Assembly (NCBI RefSeq): GCF_040838345.1
Contig: NZ_JBAKFF010000001.1
Location: 124,001 to 188,000, forward strand
DNA: 64,000 nucleotides
From: Spiribacter sp. 1M189
GTDB taxonomy: Bacteria; Pseudomonadota; Gammaproteobacteria; Nitrococcales; Nitrococcaceae
Direction: 5' to 3'
The notes beneath the pieces were generated by a model. That model saw only the letters and a list, made by a program, of their open reading frames with translations. It made no database searches and was not told the DNA's origin. How positions within the stretch are numbered: the first letter of the stretch is position 1; each line of letters begins with the position of its first letter. A program made the translations under genes and the position numbers. Below are positions 16,079 to 24,843 of the stretch, in pieces.

Positions 16079-16493
16079 CGCCGTTCCTGTCGGTGTCCGC
16101 CGCCGGTGGTGTCGCTTGAAGGATACCATTGCGGGCCGCGGCGAGTGCCGTCTCGGCCAGGGCATCCATGGACAGCCACGGGTAGTTGAGGATCCGCAGG
16201 AGCATGGGCAGGTTGAGGCCGGTGATGACCGGGTAGCCCCGGGCACGGCCGAGGGTGACCGCCAGATTGCCTGGAGTGGCTCCATAGGCATCGGTCAGGA
16301 TGACCACGCCATCACCCTGGTCGAGCCGGTCGGCGAGGGCATCGGCGCGGCCATGCGCGGCCTCCGGCGATTCCGCGTCCTGTGGGCTGAGCGCTGCCGT
16401 CTCCAGCGGCAGGCGGCCGAGGATGGCCTCGGCGGTTTCCTGCAATGCCGCCCCAACGCCGGGATGAGTGATCAGCAGCAGGCCGGCGCTCAC
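16065..16493 (-). CDS. PTS mannose/fructose-type EIIA protein
   Basis: A stand-alone EIIA domain of the mannose family, 142 residues. The phosphorylatable histidine is His10 in GLLLITHPGVG, followed by the dimer-forming core (VVILTDAYGATPGNLAV and VITGLNLPMLLRILN). In EIIA-Man such a domain passes phosphate to EIIB, but none is encoded here; similar orphan proteins in proteobacteria are regulatory. The C-terminal TDRNGDGSG tail is disordered. Overlaps rapZ by 4 bp and HPr by 14 bp. Confidence 0.9.
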   Translation of the reverse strand: MSAGLLLITHPGVGAALQETAEAILGRLPLETAALSPQDAESPEAAHGRADALADRLDQGDGVVILTDAYGATPGNLAVTLGRARGYPVITGLNLPMLLRILNYPWLSMDALAETALAAARNGILQATPPAADTDRNGDGSG

Positions 16494-17338
16494 GGCAGCT
16501 CCCGGTGCCGGACCGTGACCGCGACATCATGCTGGCGCAGATTCGCCGCCAGCGCCTCGACCAGATAGACCGACCGGTGCTGTCCCCCGGTGCAGCCGAT
16601 GGCGACGGTGAGGTAGCTGCGGTTCTCCGCCTCGAAAACCGGCAGCCAGTCCTCCATGAAATCGCTGATCTGGCGCCGGTAGCGGGCGACCAGCGGCGTC
16701 GCATCGAGGAAGTCGATGACCGGCTGGTCGCGTCCGGTCAGTGGCCGGAGTGCCGGCTGCCAGTGCGGGTTGGGCAGGCAACGGCTGTCGAACACGAAGT
16801 CGGCATCCGTGGGAGTGCCATGTTTATAGCCGAACGACTCCAGCTGGACGGACAGATGCGTCCTCGACTGGGTGAGCCGCGCACGAATGATGCCGCGCAG
16901 CTCGTGCAGCGTGGTACGGGTCGTATCCACGGTGAGGTCGGCCCGCTCGTGCAGCGGCATGAGCCGTTCCCGCTCGCCCTGGATGGCCTCGGCCAGCGGC
17001 AGATCGGGACCGCTCAGCGGATGGCGACGGCGGGTCTCGGAGAAGCGCTTGAGCAGGGTGGGGTCGTCTGCGTCGAGAAACACGATCTCGGCATCCAGCC
17101 CCTGCTCGCGGAGGCTGTCGAGAATGCTGGGGAACTGCGCCAGCGAGGCGGGCCGGTTACGCGCATCGATACCGACGGCATAGCTTTCCTCGCCGCCGGT
17201 ATCGGCGATATGTCGGCCAAAGGCATCGAGCAGGTCCACCGGCAGATTGTCGATGCAGTAGAACCCTGAGTCTTCCAGCGTCGCGAGGGCGACACTCTTG
17301 CCCGATCCGGACAGGCCGCTGACGATGATCAGCCGCAT
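16490..17338 (-). CDS. rapZ: RNase adapter / nucleotide-binding protein RapZ
   Basis: P-loop protein that in E. coli brings the GlmZ small RNA to RNase E and senses glucosamine-6-phosphate. 282 residues. Walker A GLSGSGKS (residues 8-15), Walker B region and the C-terminal domain with GCTGGQHRSVYLVE, a family hallmark. The start MRLIIVSGLSGSGKS at 17338 is chosen because it begins the P-loop domain; the frame upstream is antisense-like. Overlaps hprK by 10 bp. Whether GlmY/GlmZ exist in this organism is unknown. Confidence 0.95.
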   Translation of the reverse strand: MRLIIVSGLSGSGKSVALATLEDSGFYCIDNLPVDLLDAFGRHIADTGGEESYAVGIDARNRPASLAQFPSILDSLREQGLDAEIVFLDADDPTLLKRFSETRRRHPLSGPDLPLAEAIQGERERLMPLHERADLTVDTTRTTLHELRGIIRARLTQSRTHLSVQLESFGYKHGTPTDADFVFDSRCLPNPHWQPALRPLTGRDQPVIDFLDATPLVARYRRQISDFMEDWLPVFEAENRSYLTVAIGCTGGQHRSVYLVEALAANLRQHDVAVTVRHRELP

Positions 17339-17799
17339 GTCAGCGGCTCCGGGCGTGGCGATGCGGTTGGGCTGCCCGCGGCGATCACTTCCAGCAGGGC
17401 CGCAAGCGGCCGTCCGGGAGCGAGCGCCATGCGGGGACAGCGTGCCCCGTGGATGCGGGTTGACTGCCAATCAGCCTCGGCCGTCACTGACCGCGGCTCA
17501 TCAACGAGATCAACGACCCGGTCAATGGGTGCCGACGGGGCGACCGCCCCGCGGCCGAAACACTGCACGACATCGATCAGTCCCGGGCCGCGCAGGCAAA
17601 GAAGCCCGGCGCCGGCCGCCGGCGCGCGGCCCACGAGCCCACCGTCCTCGTGGCGGATATCAACGGCATCGTCCGCCACCAGCCGATGCCCGGCATGGAT
17701 CAGCGCCAGCGCTGTATCGCTCTTGCCACTGCCGGCCGGCCCGCGCAACAGAATACCGACCCCGCCGACGAGGACCAGCGTGCCGGGCGACAGGCTCAT
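17329..17799 (-). CDS. hprK: Short HPr kinase/phosphorylase (catalytic domain only)
   Basis: A 156-residue protein that matches the C-terminal catalytic domain of HPr(Ser) kinase/phosphorylase. Walker A GPAGSGKS (residues 20-27), then HRLVADDAVDIR, where the Asp pair corresponds to the catalytic region, and a late APGRPLAALLEVIAAG segment similar to the family signature. The roughly 130-residue N-terminal domain of Firmicute HprK is absent, as in alphaproteobacterial forms. The ATG at 17799 overlaps the ptsN stop (ATGA). Likely phosphorylates Ser52 of the HPr three genes downstream. Confidence 0.85.
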   Translation of the reverse strand: MSLSPGTLVLVGGVGILLRGPAGSGKSDTALALIHAGHRLVADDAVDIRHEDGGLVGRAPAAGAGLLCLRGPGLIDVVQCFGRGAVAPSAPIDRVVDLVDEPRSVTAEADWQSTRIHGARCPRMALAPGRPLAALLEVIAAGSPTASPRPEPLTCG

Positions 17800-18272
17800 T
17801 CGTCGGGTGCTCCGCTGCGCCAGCCGCAGACGCTTTCGTAGAGGTCCTGGTCGGTCTCGCAGGCGCGCAGCCGCGCGCACAATGCCTCGTCCCGGAACAT
17901 CTCCGCCAGCCGCGATAGGATGCGCAGATGCTCATCGTTGCTGTGCTCGGGCACCAGTAGCGCGAACAACAGATCCACGGGCCGCCGGTCAGCGGCGTCG
18001 AAGTCGATGGGCTCATCGAGCCGGATCAGTGCCGCCCGCGGCTGGTCAATGTCGGGGCTGCGGGTATGCGGCAGCGCGACGCCGCGACCGAGCCCCGTGC
18101 TGCCGAGCCGCTCACGCACGATCAGACCCTCGAAGATGCTACGGCTGATGTCCGGGTCGGCATCGGTGTCGGCCATCAGCTGCTCGCTGAGACGTTCCAG
18201 CGCGCGCTTCTTGCTGGTGACCGTGACGCCGCAGCGTGTCCGGGCCGCCGTGAGCAGTGTCGAAAGATCCAT
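17796..18272 (-). CDS. ptsN: Nitrogen-related PTS EIIA protein PtsN
   Basis: EIIA-Ntr, the terminal phospho-acceptor of the nitrogen PTS, which regulates potassium transport and other processes by its phosphorylation state. 158 residues. The active-site histidine is His69 in GVALPHTRSP, and the family segments IFEGLIVRERLGSTGLGRG and FALLVPEHSNDEHLRILSRL are present. Located between hpf and hprK, the classical rpoN-hpf-ptsN order. Confidence 0.95.
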   Translation of the reverse strand: MDLSTLLTAARTRCGVTVTSKKRALERLSEQLMADTDADPDISRSIFEGLIVRERLGSTGLGRGVALPHTRSPDIDQPRAALIRLDEPIDFDAADRRPVDLLFALLVPEHSNDEHLRILSRLAEMFRDEALCARLRACETDQDLYESVCGWRSGAPDE

Positions 18273-18277
18273 GGCGA

Positions 18278-18604
18278 TCAGGGTTCCAGTGTTGGTCCGA
18301 CCCGGCCTTCCTCGCGGTGATGATCAGTGCGCTTCTCCTTGTGCTTGACCACCTGGCGGTCGAGTTTGTCGATCAGGGCATCAATGGCGGCGTACATTTC
18401 CTCCGACGTCGCCTCGGCAAACAGTCGGGCCCCGCTCACGGCGAGCGTGGCCTCGGCCTTCCGGGTGTTTTTCTCCACGGTCAGGATGACGTGGACGTCG
18501 ACCACGTTATCGAAGTGGCGCTCGAGCCGCTGGAATTTCTCGTCGACATAGCCGCGGAGTGCGTCGGTAACGTCGACATGATGGCCGGTGACGTCGATTT
18601 TCAT
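18278..18604 (-). CDS. hpf: Ribosome hibernation promoting factor (short HPF)
   Basis: Binds the 30S subunit in stationary phase and promotes 100S dimers or inactive ribosomes. 108 residues, the short form with a single beta-alpha-beta-beta-beta-alpha domain (MKIDVTGHHVDVTDALRGYV, HVILTVEKNTRKAEATL, YAAIDALIDKLDRQVVKHKEK). The C-terminal dimerisation domain of long HPF is missing. 22 bp after rpoN and 6 bp before ptsN, probably cotranscribed. Confidence 0.95.
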   Translation of the reverse strand: MKIDVTGHHVDVTDALRGYVDEKFQRLERHFDNVVDVHVILTVEKNTRKAEATLAVSGARLFAEATSEEMYAAIDALIDKLDRQVVKHKEKRTDHHREEGRVGPTLEP

Positions 18605-18625
18605 GGTCTCTCCTTTTTTGTCGAA

Positions 18626-20086
18626 TCAGACCAGGCGTTTACGGTCCGTTGACGAGGCAATGCCCATAACCTCGCGATACTTGGCCACGGTACGCCGGGC
18701 AACGTTGATTCCCTCCTCCCGGAGGATGTCGGTCAGCCGTGAGTCGCTGAGCGGCCGGGCTGGATCCTCGGCGGCCACCAGCCGCCGGATCCGTGCTCGA
18801 ATGGCCGTGGCCGAGCACTCGCCGCCATCGGCGGTGGGGACATGACTGGAGAAGAAATGCTTGAACTCCAGTGTGCCCTGCGGCGTGCGCATGTACTTGC
18901 GGGAAGTAATGCGGGAGACCGTGGATTCGTGCATGTCGATGGCCTCCGCCACCTCACGCAGTACCAGTGGCTGCATGGCCTCCTCGCCGTGTTCCAGAAA
19001 CCCCTGCTGGCGTTCGACGATGCACTCGGCGACCTTCTGCAGGGTCTCGCTACGGGACTGCAGGCTCTTGATCAGCCAGCGTGCCTCCTGCAGGTGCTGG
19101 CGCAGGAGGCTGTTGTCGGCGCTCGTGTCGCCCCGCCGCACCAGGCTGGCATAGTAGTCGTTGACACGGATTCGCGGCGACGCGTCGGGGTTGACCTCGA
19201 CTTCCCAGCGCCCATTGATCCGATGAACGAAGCAGTCGGGGATCACATATTCGGTCCGCGTTTCGCCAAAGCCTGATCCGGGATGTGGATCGAGCTGCTG
19301 GATGAGCGACAGAACGCCGGTCAACGTCTCTTCATCGATGCCCAACCGGCGACGCAGCGTGGCATGCTGCCCGGGGCCAAGCAGTCTCAGGTCCTCGGCA
19401 ATGGCCAGACGGGCCAGCTCCCGGTGCGGTGTATCTTCGGGCAGGGCATCGATCTGCAGGCGCAGGGCCTCCCGGGCATCGCCGGCGGCGACGCCCACTG
19501 GATCCATATGCTGGATGACGGCGATGACGGCCCGGATGTCATCCTGCTCGATGTCGTCGTCGGCCAGTGCCTCGCACAGTTCTTCGGATGACTCCGTCAG
19601 GTGGCCCTGCTGGTCGAGGGCGTCGATCACGGCCTCGGCAATCCGCCGATCCCGGTCGCTGAGACTCGACATTTCCACCTGCCAGTGCAGGTGATCACGC
19701 AGTGAGGCCTCCGGACCCGCCTGGTTGTCCAGCAGGCTGTCGCGACGTGCCGGATCCGGCGCGCTGGGGGTGGCCGCGCCGGCGGCCGGATCGTCCCAGC
19801 GCTCATCGACCGGCATATCCTCGCCGAGCCGGGAGGCGTCGGCGGCACTCGATCCCAGTGGCGCTTCCGAGGGATCAATGGTGGACTGTTCCGCCATGTT
19901 TGTCTCATCACCCGAGCCCGCGGTCTCGGCCTCTTCCTCGGCCTCGAGCATGACGTTGGATTCAAGCGCGTCGCGGATCTCCAGGCTGAGTTCGGCCGCT
20001 GGCAGCTGCAGCAGACGGATGGCCTGCTGGAGTTGCGGCGTCATGGTCAGTTGCTGGCTGACCCGGAGTTCCAGGGATTGCTTCAT
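18626..20086 (-). CDS. rpoN: RNA polymerase sigma-54 factor
   Basis: Sigma-54 directs RNA polymerase to -24/-12 promoters that need AAA+ activators. 486 residues. Region I is the Gln/Leu-rich activator-responsive part (LRVSQQLTMTPQLQQAIRLLQL), region II is acidic (about 50-115), and region III has the core-binding and DNA-binding parts, ending with the RpoN box ARRTVAKYRE. The ATG at 20086 is chosen from the conserved MKQSLELR start; a GTG two codons upstream (20092) has a better-spaced AGGG and is a real alternative. Confidence 0.96.
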   Translation of the reverse strand: MKQSLELRVSQQLTMTPQLQQAIRLLQLPAAELSLEIRDALESNVMLEAEEEAETAGSGDETNMAEQSTIDPSEAPLGSSAADASRLGEDMPVDERWDDPAAGAATPSAPDPARRDSLLDNQAGPEASLRDHLHWQVEMSSLSDRDRRIAEAVIDALDQQGHLTESSEELCEALADDDIEQDDIRAVIAVIQHMDPVGVAAGDAREALRLQIDALPEDTPHRELARLAIAEDLRLLGPGQHATLRRRLGIDEETLTGVLSLIQQLDPHPGSGFGETRTEYVIPDCFVHRINGRWEVEVNPDASPRIRVNDYYASLVRRGDTSADNSLLRQHLQEARWLIKSLQSRSETLQKVAECIVERQQGFLEHGEEAMQPLVLREVAEAIDMHESTVSRITSRKYMRTPQGTLEFKHFFSSHVPTADGGECSATAIRARIRRLVAAEDPARPLSDSRLTDILREEGINVARRTVAKYREVMGIASSTDRKRLV

Positions 20087-20147
20087 CGTCACCCGTGCCC
20101 TTTAGTGGTGTTCCAGAGTAACGCTGCCCATGGATCCCTCGCCAGTA

Positions 20148-20879
20148 CTAGAGGCGGAAGTCTTCACCGAGGTAGACCGCACGCACCTCGGGGTTCTCGA
20201 GCACGGCCGTGGCATTGCCCTCCGCAATGACCCGGCCGGCGCTGAGAATGCTGGCCCGGTCGACCAGGGCGAGGGTCTCGCGGACGTTATGATCGGTGAT
20301 CAATACGCCGATGCCACGCTCGGAGAGGTGGCGCACGATGGATTTGATGTCACCCACGGAGATCGGGTCGACCCCGGCGAACGGCTCGTCCAGCAGGATG
20401 AAGCGCGGATCGGCGGCCAGGGCCCGGGCGATTTCCAGGCGGCGCCGCTCGCCACCGGACAGGCTGATGCCGGTCTGATCCCGCAGATGGGCGATGTTGA
20501 ATTCGTCCATGAGCGCGCTGGCCTGCTCTTCGCGCTCCGTGCGGGCCAGGTCGCGGCGGGTCTCGAGCACGGCCAGCAGGTTGTCGATGACTGACAGGCG
20601 CCGGAAGACCGACGCCTCCTGGGGAAGATAGCCGATGCCCATCCGCGCCCGGGCGTGCATGGGGAGTGTGGTGATGTCGGCGCCATCCAGATGAATCTGG
20701 CCACCATCGGCGCGGATCAGGCCGACGATCATGTAGAAGCTGGTGGTCTTGCCGGCGCCGTTGGGCCCCAGCAGCCCGACGATCTCGCCGCTGTCCAGCC
20801 CGATAGAGACGTCATCCACCACCCGACGGCCGCGGTAGGCCTTCATAAGGCCAGTGGCGCGGAGTTCGCTGCCGCTCAT
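20148..20879 (-). CDS. lptB: LPS export ABC transporter ATPase LptB
   Basis: Cytoplasmic ATPase that, with LptFG, extracts LPS from the inner membrane and drives it through the Lpt bridge. 243 residues. Walker [10 protein letters not shown]-loop in YLPQEASVF, signature [15 protein letters not shown], Walker [14 protein letters not shown] and switch histidine in [10 protein letters not shown]. Overlaps lptA by 4 bp. Gene order lptC-lptA-lptB-rpoN is conserved in gammaproteobacteria. Confidence 0.97.
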   Translation of the reverse strand: MSGSELRATGLMKAYRGRRVVDDVSIGLDSGEIVGLLGPNGAGKTTSFYMIVGLIRADGGQIHLDGADITTLPMHARARMGIGYLPQEASVFRRLSVIDNLLAVLETRRDLARTEREEQASALMDEFNIAHLRDQTGISLSGGERRRLEIARALAADPRFILLDEPFAGVDPISVGDIKSIVRHLSERGIGVLITDHNVRETLALVDRASILSAGRVIAEGNATAVLENPEVRAVYLGEDFRL

Positions 20880-21400
20880 TGATCCCCTTCCGGTGCCGGC
20901 AGCACGCGGACGTTCACGCGCCCGTCGCCGTCACCGTCGCCATCGGCAACGGTCCGGTTTTCGGCGGGGTAGTGGGTGATCGTCTGCCCGGTGACCGTGT
21001 TGTCGCCCTGGCGAAGCTCGCCGCCCTCGAGCAGGACCAGTCGCTCCGGCCCGCGGGCGTAATACTCCATGCGGGGGGCCTCGGCGCGTCGTGGCGCCGC
21101 ATCCGGCAGCGTCTCGCGGTAGGTGGCGGGTGTCCCCTCGACCACGACCCGTTCCAGTTGGCGCTCGGCGTCGGTGAAAACGCGCATCAGATCGCCGGTT
21201 ATCCGCAGTGCGCCGCGGGTCAGCACGACATCGCCGCGATAGATGCTCACGCCGTTGGCGTCATCCACCTCAGCGCTGTCAGCGGCCAGTTCCACGGCCT
21301 CGGTGCGATCCGATGGCGCCGTTTGCGCCTGTGCCACTGCCAGCATCGTGGCGAGGGTCAGCCAGAACAGGTGAGTCAGGCGGTTAGCGTGGTGCGGCAT
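20876..21400 (-). CDS. lptA: LPS transport periplasmic protein LptA
   Basis: Forms the periplasmic beta-jellyroll bridge between LptC and LptDE. 174 residues with a signal peptide ending at AQAQ (about residue 26). The OstA-type repeats are seen in [35 protein letters not shown] and [17 protein letters not shown]. Overlaps lptC by 17 bp and lptB by 4 bp. A GAGAGG site precedes the ATG. Confidence 0.94.
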   Translation of the reverse strand: MPHHANRLTHLFWLTLATMLAVAQAQTAPSDRTEAVELAADSAEVDDANGVSIYRGDVVLTRGALRITGDLMRVFTDAERQLERVVVEGTPATYRETLPDAAPRRAEAPRMEYYARGPERLVLLEGGELRQGDNTVTGQTITHYPAENRTVADGDGDGDGRVNVRVLPAPEGDQ

Positions 21401-21941
21401 GATATCGTCCTCTCGCGTTGTCCGGCAGAACGATGCGCTGTTCGTCCAGCCAGGCCAGGGCGCCCTGGCCCCGGATACGATAGTCGGGGCCGGTCAGGGT
21501 CACCGGTTGATCGGTTTCGGCATAGCGCGCGGGAATATCCAGATCGATCCGCGGCGTGTCGATGCGGGTGACCCCCGACGGACCCTCCCGTCGCATGACC
21601 ACGTCGCCCTCCAGCCGGGCCCGGCTGTGGCCCGCCCAGCTGCGGCCATGATCGGCATGACCCGTCCAGGGCGGTCCCTGCTGTGCGGTCAGCTGCCACT
21701 CTGGCGAGTCCAGTTGCCAGAAATCTTCCTCGTCATAGTAACGGGCAGCAGGCGTGGTGATCTGCCAGGCCACCTGACCATCCGCGTTCGTGGTCGTCAC
21801 TACCACCTCCCGGGCGTAGGCCGTCAGGGCGGGGGCCGGGCCCGTCGCAGAGGCGGGCTCCGCCTCTTCGCGCCCCGCCATGCGCCAGCCGATCAGCGCG
21901 ACGACCACGAGGGTCAGGCCGATCGTGACGATCCGGCGCAT
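21384..21941 (-). CDS. lptC: LPS export protein LptC
   Basis: Bitopic inner-membrane protein that passes LPS from LptBFG to LptA. 185 residues: one N-terminal membrane segment (about 4-20) and a periplasmic jellyroll domain (YYDEEDFWQLDSPEWQLTAQ, VTRIDTPRIDLDIPARYAETDQPVTL). Starts directly after the kdsD stop, so the KDO-8-phosphate phosphatase gene kdsC, which usually sits between them, is absent here. Confidence 0.92.
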   Translation of the reverse strand: MRRIVTIGLTLVVVALIGWRMAGREEAEPASATGPAPALTAYAREVVVTTTNADGQVAWQITTPAARYYDEEDFWQLDSPEWQLTAQQGPPWTGHADHGRSWAGHSRARLEGDVVMRREGPSGVTRIDTPRIDLDIPARYAETDQPVTLTGPDYRIRGQGALAWLDEQRIVLPDNARGRYHAAPR

Positions 21942-22916
21942 TCAGACCACCCCGGCTCGCAACAGATCATGCATGTTGAGCGCGCCGGCGAGGCGGCCAT
22001 CCGCGCCGGTAACCAGCAGCGCGTTAATGCTGTGTCGCTCCATGAGCGCCAGTGCCTCGGCGGCAAGCCGATCACTCTCGACGGCGCGTGGCGCGGCGGT
22101 CATGACCTCGCGGATCGACGTGTTGTGCACATCGACGCCCTCGTCCAGCGCCCGGCGCAGGTCGCCATCAGTGAAGACACCAATGAGCTGAGCGTCGTCA
22201 TCGATGATGGCCGTCATGCCCAGCCCCTTGTGCGTCATCTCCAGCAGGGCTTCGGCCATGGGTGTCTCCGGTCCGACCCGGGGAATGGCCTCCCCGGTAT
22301 GCATCAGATCCTCAATGCGCAAAAGCAGCCGTCGGCCCAACCGTCCGCCCGGATGCGAATGGGCGAAATCCTCGGCGGTGAAGCCACGGGCATCCAGCAG
22401 GGCGATGGCCAGCGCATCGCCCAGGGCGAGCGCTGCCGTGGTGCTGGCGGTGGGCGCCAGGCCGAGCGGACAGGCCTCGGCATACACGCCGGCATCCAGG
22501 TGGACATCGGCGGCCCTGGCCAGGGTCGATCCGGCGTTGCCGGTGATGGCGATGAGCGGCAGTCCTCGACGCTTGATGGCGGGTAGCAGTCGATTGATTT
22601 CCTCGGTCTCGCCGGAATTGGACAGCGCGATCACCCGATCGCCTTCGACGATCATGCCCAGATCGCCGTGGCTTGCCTCCCCCGGGTGCACAAAGAACGC
22701 CGGCGTACCGGTGCTGGCCAGCGTGGCCGCCAGCTTGCCCCCGATGTGCCCGGATTTGCCCATGCCGACGACAACCACGCGGCCCTCGCCATCGAGTAAA
22801 AGGCGGCAGGCGCGGGCGAACGACGCGCCAATACGCTGTCCCAGCGCGGCGACGGCGGCGGCTTCGGTGTCGAGCACCGCCCGGCCCAGCCGACAGAAAT
22901 CCTCATCCGCAACCAT
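21942..22916 (-). CDS. kdsD: D-arabinose 5-phosphate isomerase
   Basis: Converts ribulose-5-phosphate to arabinose-5-phosphate for KDO, the inner-core sugar of LPS. 324 residues: a SIS sugar-isomerase domain (about 35-190, VVVVGMGKSGHIGGKLAATLASTGTP and HGDLGMI) and a tandem CBS pair (about 200-324, EDLMHTGEAIPRVGP, DGDLRRALDEGVD). Placed between yrbG and lptC as in E. coli except that kdsC is missing. Confidence 0.96.
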   Translation of the reverse strand: MVADEDFCRLGRAVLDTEAAAVAALGQRIGASFARACRLLLDGEGRVVVVGMGKSGHIGGKLAATLASTGTPAFFVHPGEASHGDLGMIVEGDRVIALSNSGETEEINRLLPAIKRRGLPLIAITGNAGSTLARAADVHLDAGVYAEACPLGLAPTASTTAALALGDALAIALLDARGFTAEDFAHSHPGGRLGRRLLLRIEDLMHTGEAIPRVGPETPMAEALLEMTHKGLGMTAIIDDDAQLIGVFTDGDLRRALDEGVDVHNTSIREVMTAAPRAVESDRLAAEALALMERHSINALLVTGADGRLAGALNMHDLLRAGVV

Positions 22917-22929
22917 GTCTGCTCCGCTC

Positions 22930-23904
22930 TCAGCCTTGCATCACGAACAGCATCACCTGGTAGGCGATGAATCCGGTGAGCAGGACGCCGCCCTCTAACC
23001 GGCCCAGTCGCCCGCTTTTTCCGACGGAAAAACCGATGACCGCGATGGCCAGCATGAACAACGTCATGATGCCGTAGTCACGCGCGAGACTCACGCCGTC
23101 CACGGCGAATGGTACAATGACGCCGGCGATGCCGAGCACGGCAAGCAGGTTGAAGATATTGGACCCGACGATGTTGCCCACCGCCAGCTCGTCCTCGCCG
23201 CGGCGCACGCTGGCGATGCCGGCGGCAAGCTCGGGCAGGCTGGTGCCCACCGCAACGATGGTCAGGCCGATCACCAGGTCGCTTACACCAAGCTGGCTTG
23301 CCAGCGCCACCGCTGCCCAGACCAGCATGCGCGAGCTGACCAACAGGACAATCAGGCCCAGCACGACCCACAGTGCGGCCCGGCCGACTGGCATCTCTTC
23401 CGGGAGCGCGGCCTCCAGCTCGCGGGTCATGACATCGCTCTCGCCAGCGGGCCGACGCGCCTGCCGGGCCATCCAGAACAGCACCGCCACCAGTCCACCG
23501 AGCAGCAGCATGCCGTCCAGGCGCGAGAGCGCGGCGTCGGCGAGCAGAATCGCTGTAAACGCCACGACGGCCATGAGCAGCGGGAACTCCCGGCGCAGGA
23601 TGCCGGAATGCATGGCCAACGGCGTGATCAGTGCCGTGGTGCCGAGGATCAGCCCGACATTGGCCACGTTCGAGCCCAGCGCATTGCCCAGGGCTATGCC
23701 CGGGGTGCCATCCAGCGCGGCGATGGCCGAGACCAGCATCTCCGGCAAAGAGGTGCCGATGCCAACCACCGTCAGGCCGATGAGCAGGCTTGAGACGCCC
23801 AGATGACGGGCGAGGGCCGAGGCGCCTTCCACGAAGCGATCGGCACTCCAGGCCAGCGCGGCAAAACCGATCGCGAGAATGATAAGCAGAACCGGCAATG
23901 ACAT
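22930..23904 (-). CDS. yrbG: CaCA-family cation/calcium antiporter YrbG
   Basis: Inner-membrane antiporter of the calcium/cation family. 324 residues with about ten membrane segments and two inverted alpha-repeats: GIGTSLPEMLVSAIAALDG near residue 50 and VAVGTSLPELAAGIASVRRG near residue 215, each with the family G-T-S-L-P-E motif, followed by NIVGSNIFNLLAVLGIAGV. First gene of the yrbG-kdsD-lptCAB-rpoN block, divergent from mlaF. Confidence 0.94.
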   Translation of the reverse strand: MSLPVLLIILAIGFAALAWSADRFVEGASALARHLGVSSLLIGLTVVGIGTSLPEMLVSAIAALDGTPGIALGNALGSNVANVGLILGTTALITPLAMHSGILRREFPLLMAVVAFTAILLADAALSRLDGMLLLGGLVAVLFWMARQARRPAGESDVMTRELEAALPEEMPVGRAALWVVLGLIVLLVSSRMLVWAAVALASQLGVSDLVIGLTIVAVGTSLPELAAGIASVRRGEDELAVGNIVGSNIFNLLAVLGIAGVIVPFAVDGVSLARDYGIMTLFMLAIAVIGFSVGKSGRLGRLEGGVLLTGFIAYQVMLFVMQG

Positions 23905-23948
23905 GGGTGGGATCGGGCCCCAGGATAAAAACGCCCACGATACCGTAT

Positions 23949-23977
23949 TTGACCGGCTTCATGCCTTGGCGGATACT
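23949..23977 (+). promoter_or_regulatory. Candidate sigma-70 promoter of the mla operon
   Basis: TTGACC at 23949-23954 and GATACT at 23972-23977 with a 17-bp spacer, 41 bp upstream of the mlaF ATG, in the divergent yrbG/mlaF gap. Strong motif match, not tested. Confidence 0.65.
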
Positions 23978-24018
23978 CGCCGGCGACTGAACGGCCATCC
24001 ATCAGCGAAGCCATCCGA

Positions 24019-24843
24019 ATGCCAGAAAACCCGTCCACGGGCGAGTCCCGGGCCCTGATCGATATCCGTGACCTGGCTTTCAGCCGGGGCGGAAGGCCGC
24101 TCTTCGACGGCGTGAACCTGACGGTGAACCGGGGTGAAGTGGTGGCCATCATGGGCCCCAGTGGTACCGGCAAGACCACCCTGCTGCGTCTCATTGGCGG
24201 TCAGCTGCGCGCCGCTGCCGGCAGCGTCCGTGTCGCGGGCGAAGAGGTCGGCGGGCTGTCGCGGCGTGATCTCTACCGACTGCGACGTCGCATGGGCGTC
24301 CTGTTTCAGAGCGGTGCACTATTCACGGACCTGACCTGCTACGACAATGTGGCATTTCCGTTGCGTGAGCACACGCAGCTGCCGGAAGCGCTAATCCGGA
24401 CTGTGGTGCTGATGAAGCTCGAGGCGGTCGGGCTGCGGGGCGCACGTGATCTCTACCCCGCCGAGCTCTCCGGCGGCATGGCCCGGCGGGTATCGCTGGC
24501 CCGTGCCCTGGCGCTCGACCCCGAGCTCATCCTCTACGACGAGCCATTTGCCGGCCAGGACCCGATCTCCATGGGGGCGCTCATGCAGGTGATCCGGCAG
24601 CTCAACGACGCGCTCGGACTGACGAGCGTCGTGGTCTCCCACGATGTTGATGAGACACTGAGCATCGCGGATCGGGCCTATGTCATCTCCGAGGGGCAGA
24701 TCATCGAGTCCGGGACGCCGGATCGACTGAGGCAAAGCGACAGCCCCTGGGTGCACCAGTTTCTTCACGCGCTCCCTGACGGGCCGGTGCCGTTCCACTA
24801 TCCAGCCGCCTCGATGGCGGACGATCTGCAGCGGGCGCGCTGA
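24019..24843 (+). CDS. mlaF: Phospholipid transport ATPase MlaF
   Basis: ATPase of the MlaFEDB inner-membrane complex that moves phospholipids between the membranes and keeps outer-leaflet asymmetry. 274 residues. Walker [10 protein letters not shown]-loop VLFQSGALF, signature [15 protein letters not shown], Walker [14 protein letters not shown] and switch histidine in [10 protein letters not shown]. First gene of the operon, with a good promoter upstream. Overlaps mlaE by one base. Confidence 0.96.
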   Translation: MPENPSTGESRALIDIRDLAFSRGGRPLFDGVNLTVNRGEVVAIMGPSGTGKTTLLRLIGGQLRAAAGSVRVAGEEVGGLSRRDLYRLRRRMGVLFQSGALFTDLTCYDNVAFPLREHTQLPEALIRTVVLMKLEAVGLRGARDLYPAELSGGMARRVSLARALALDPELILYDEPFAGQDPISMGALMQVIRQLNDALGLTSVVVSHDVDETLSIADRAYVISEGQIIESGTPDRLRQSDSPWVHQFLHALPDGPVPFHYPAASMADDLQRAR

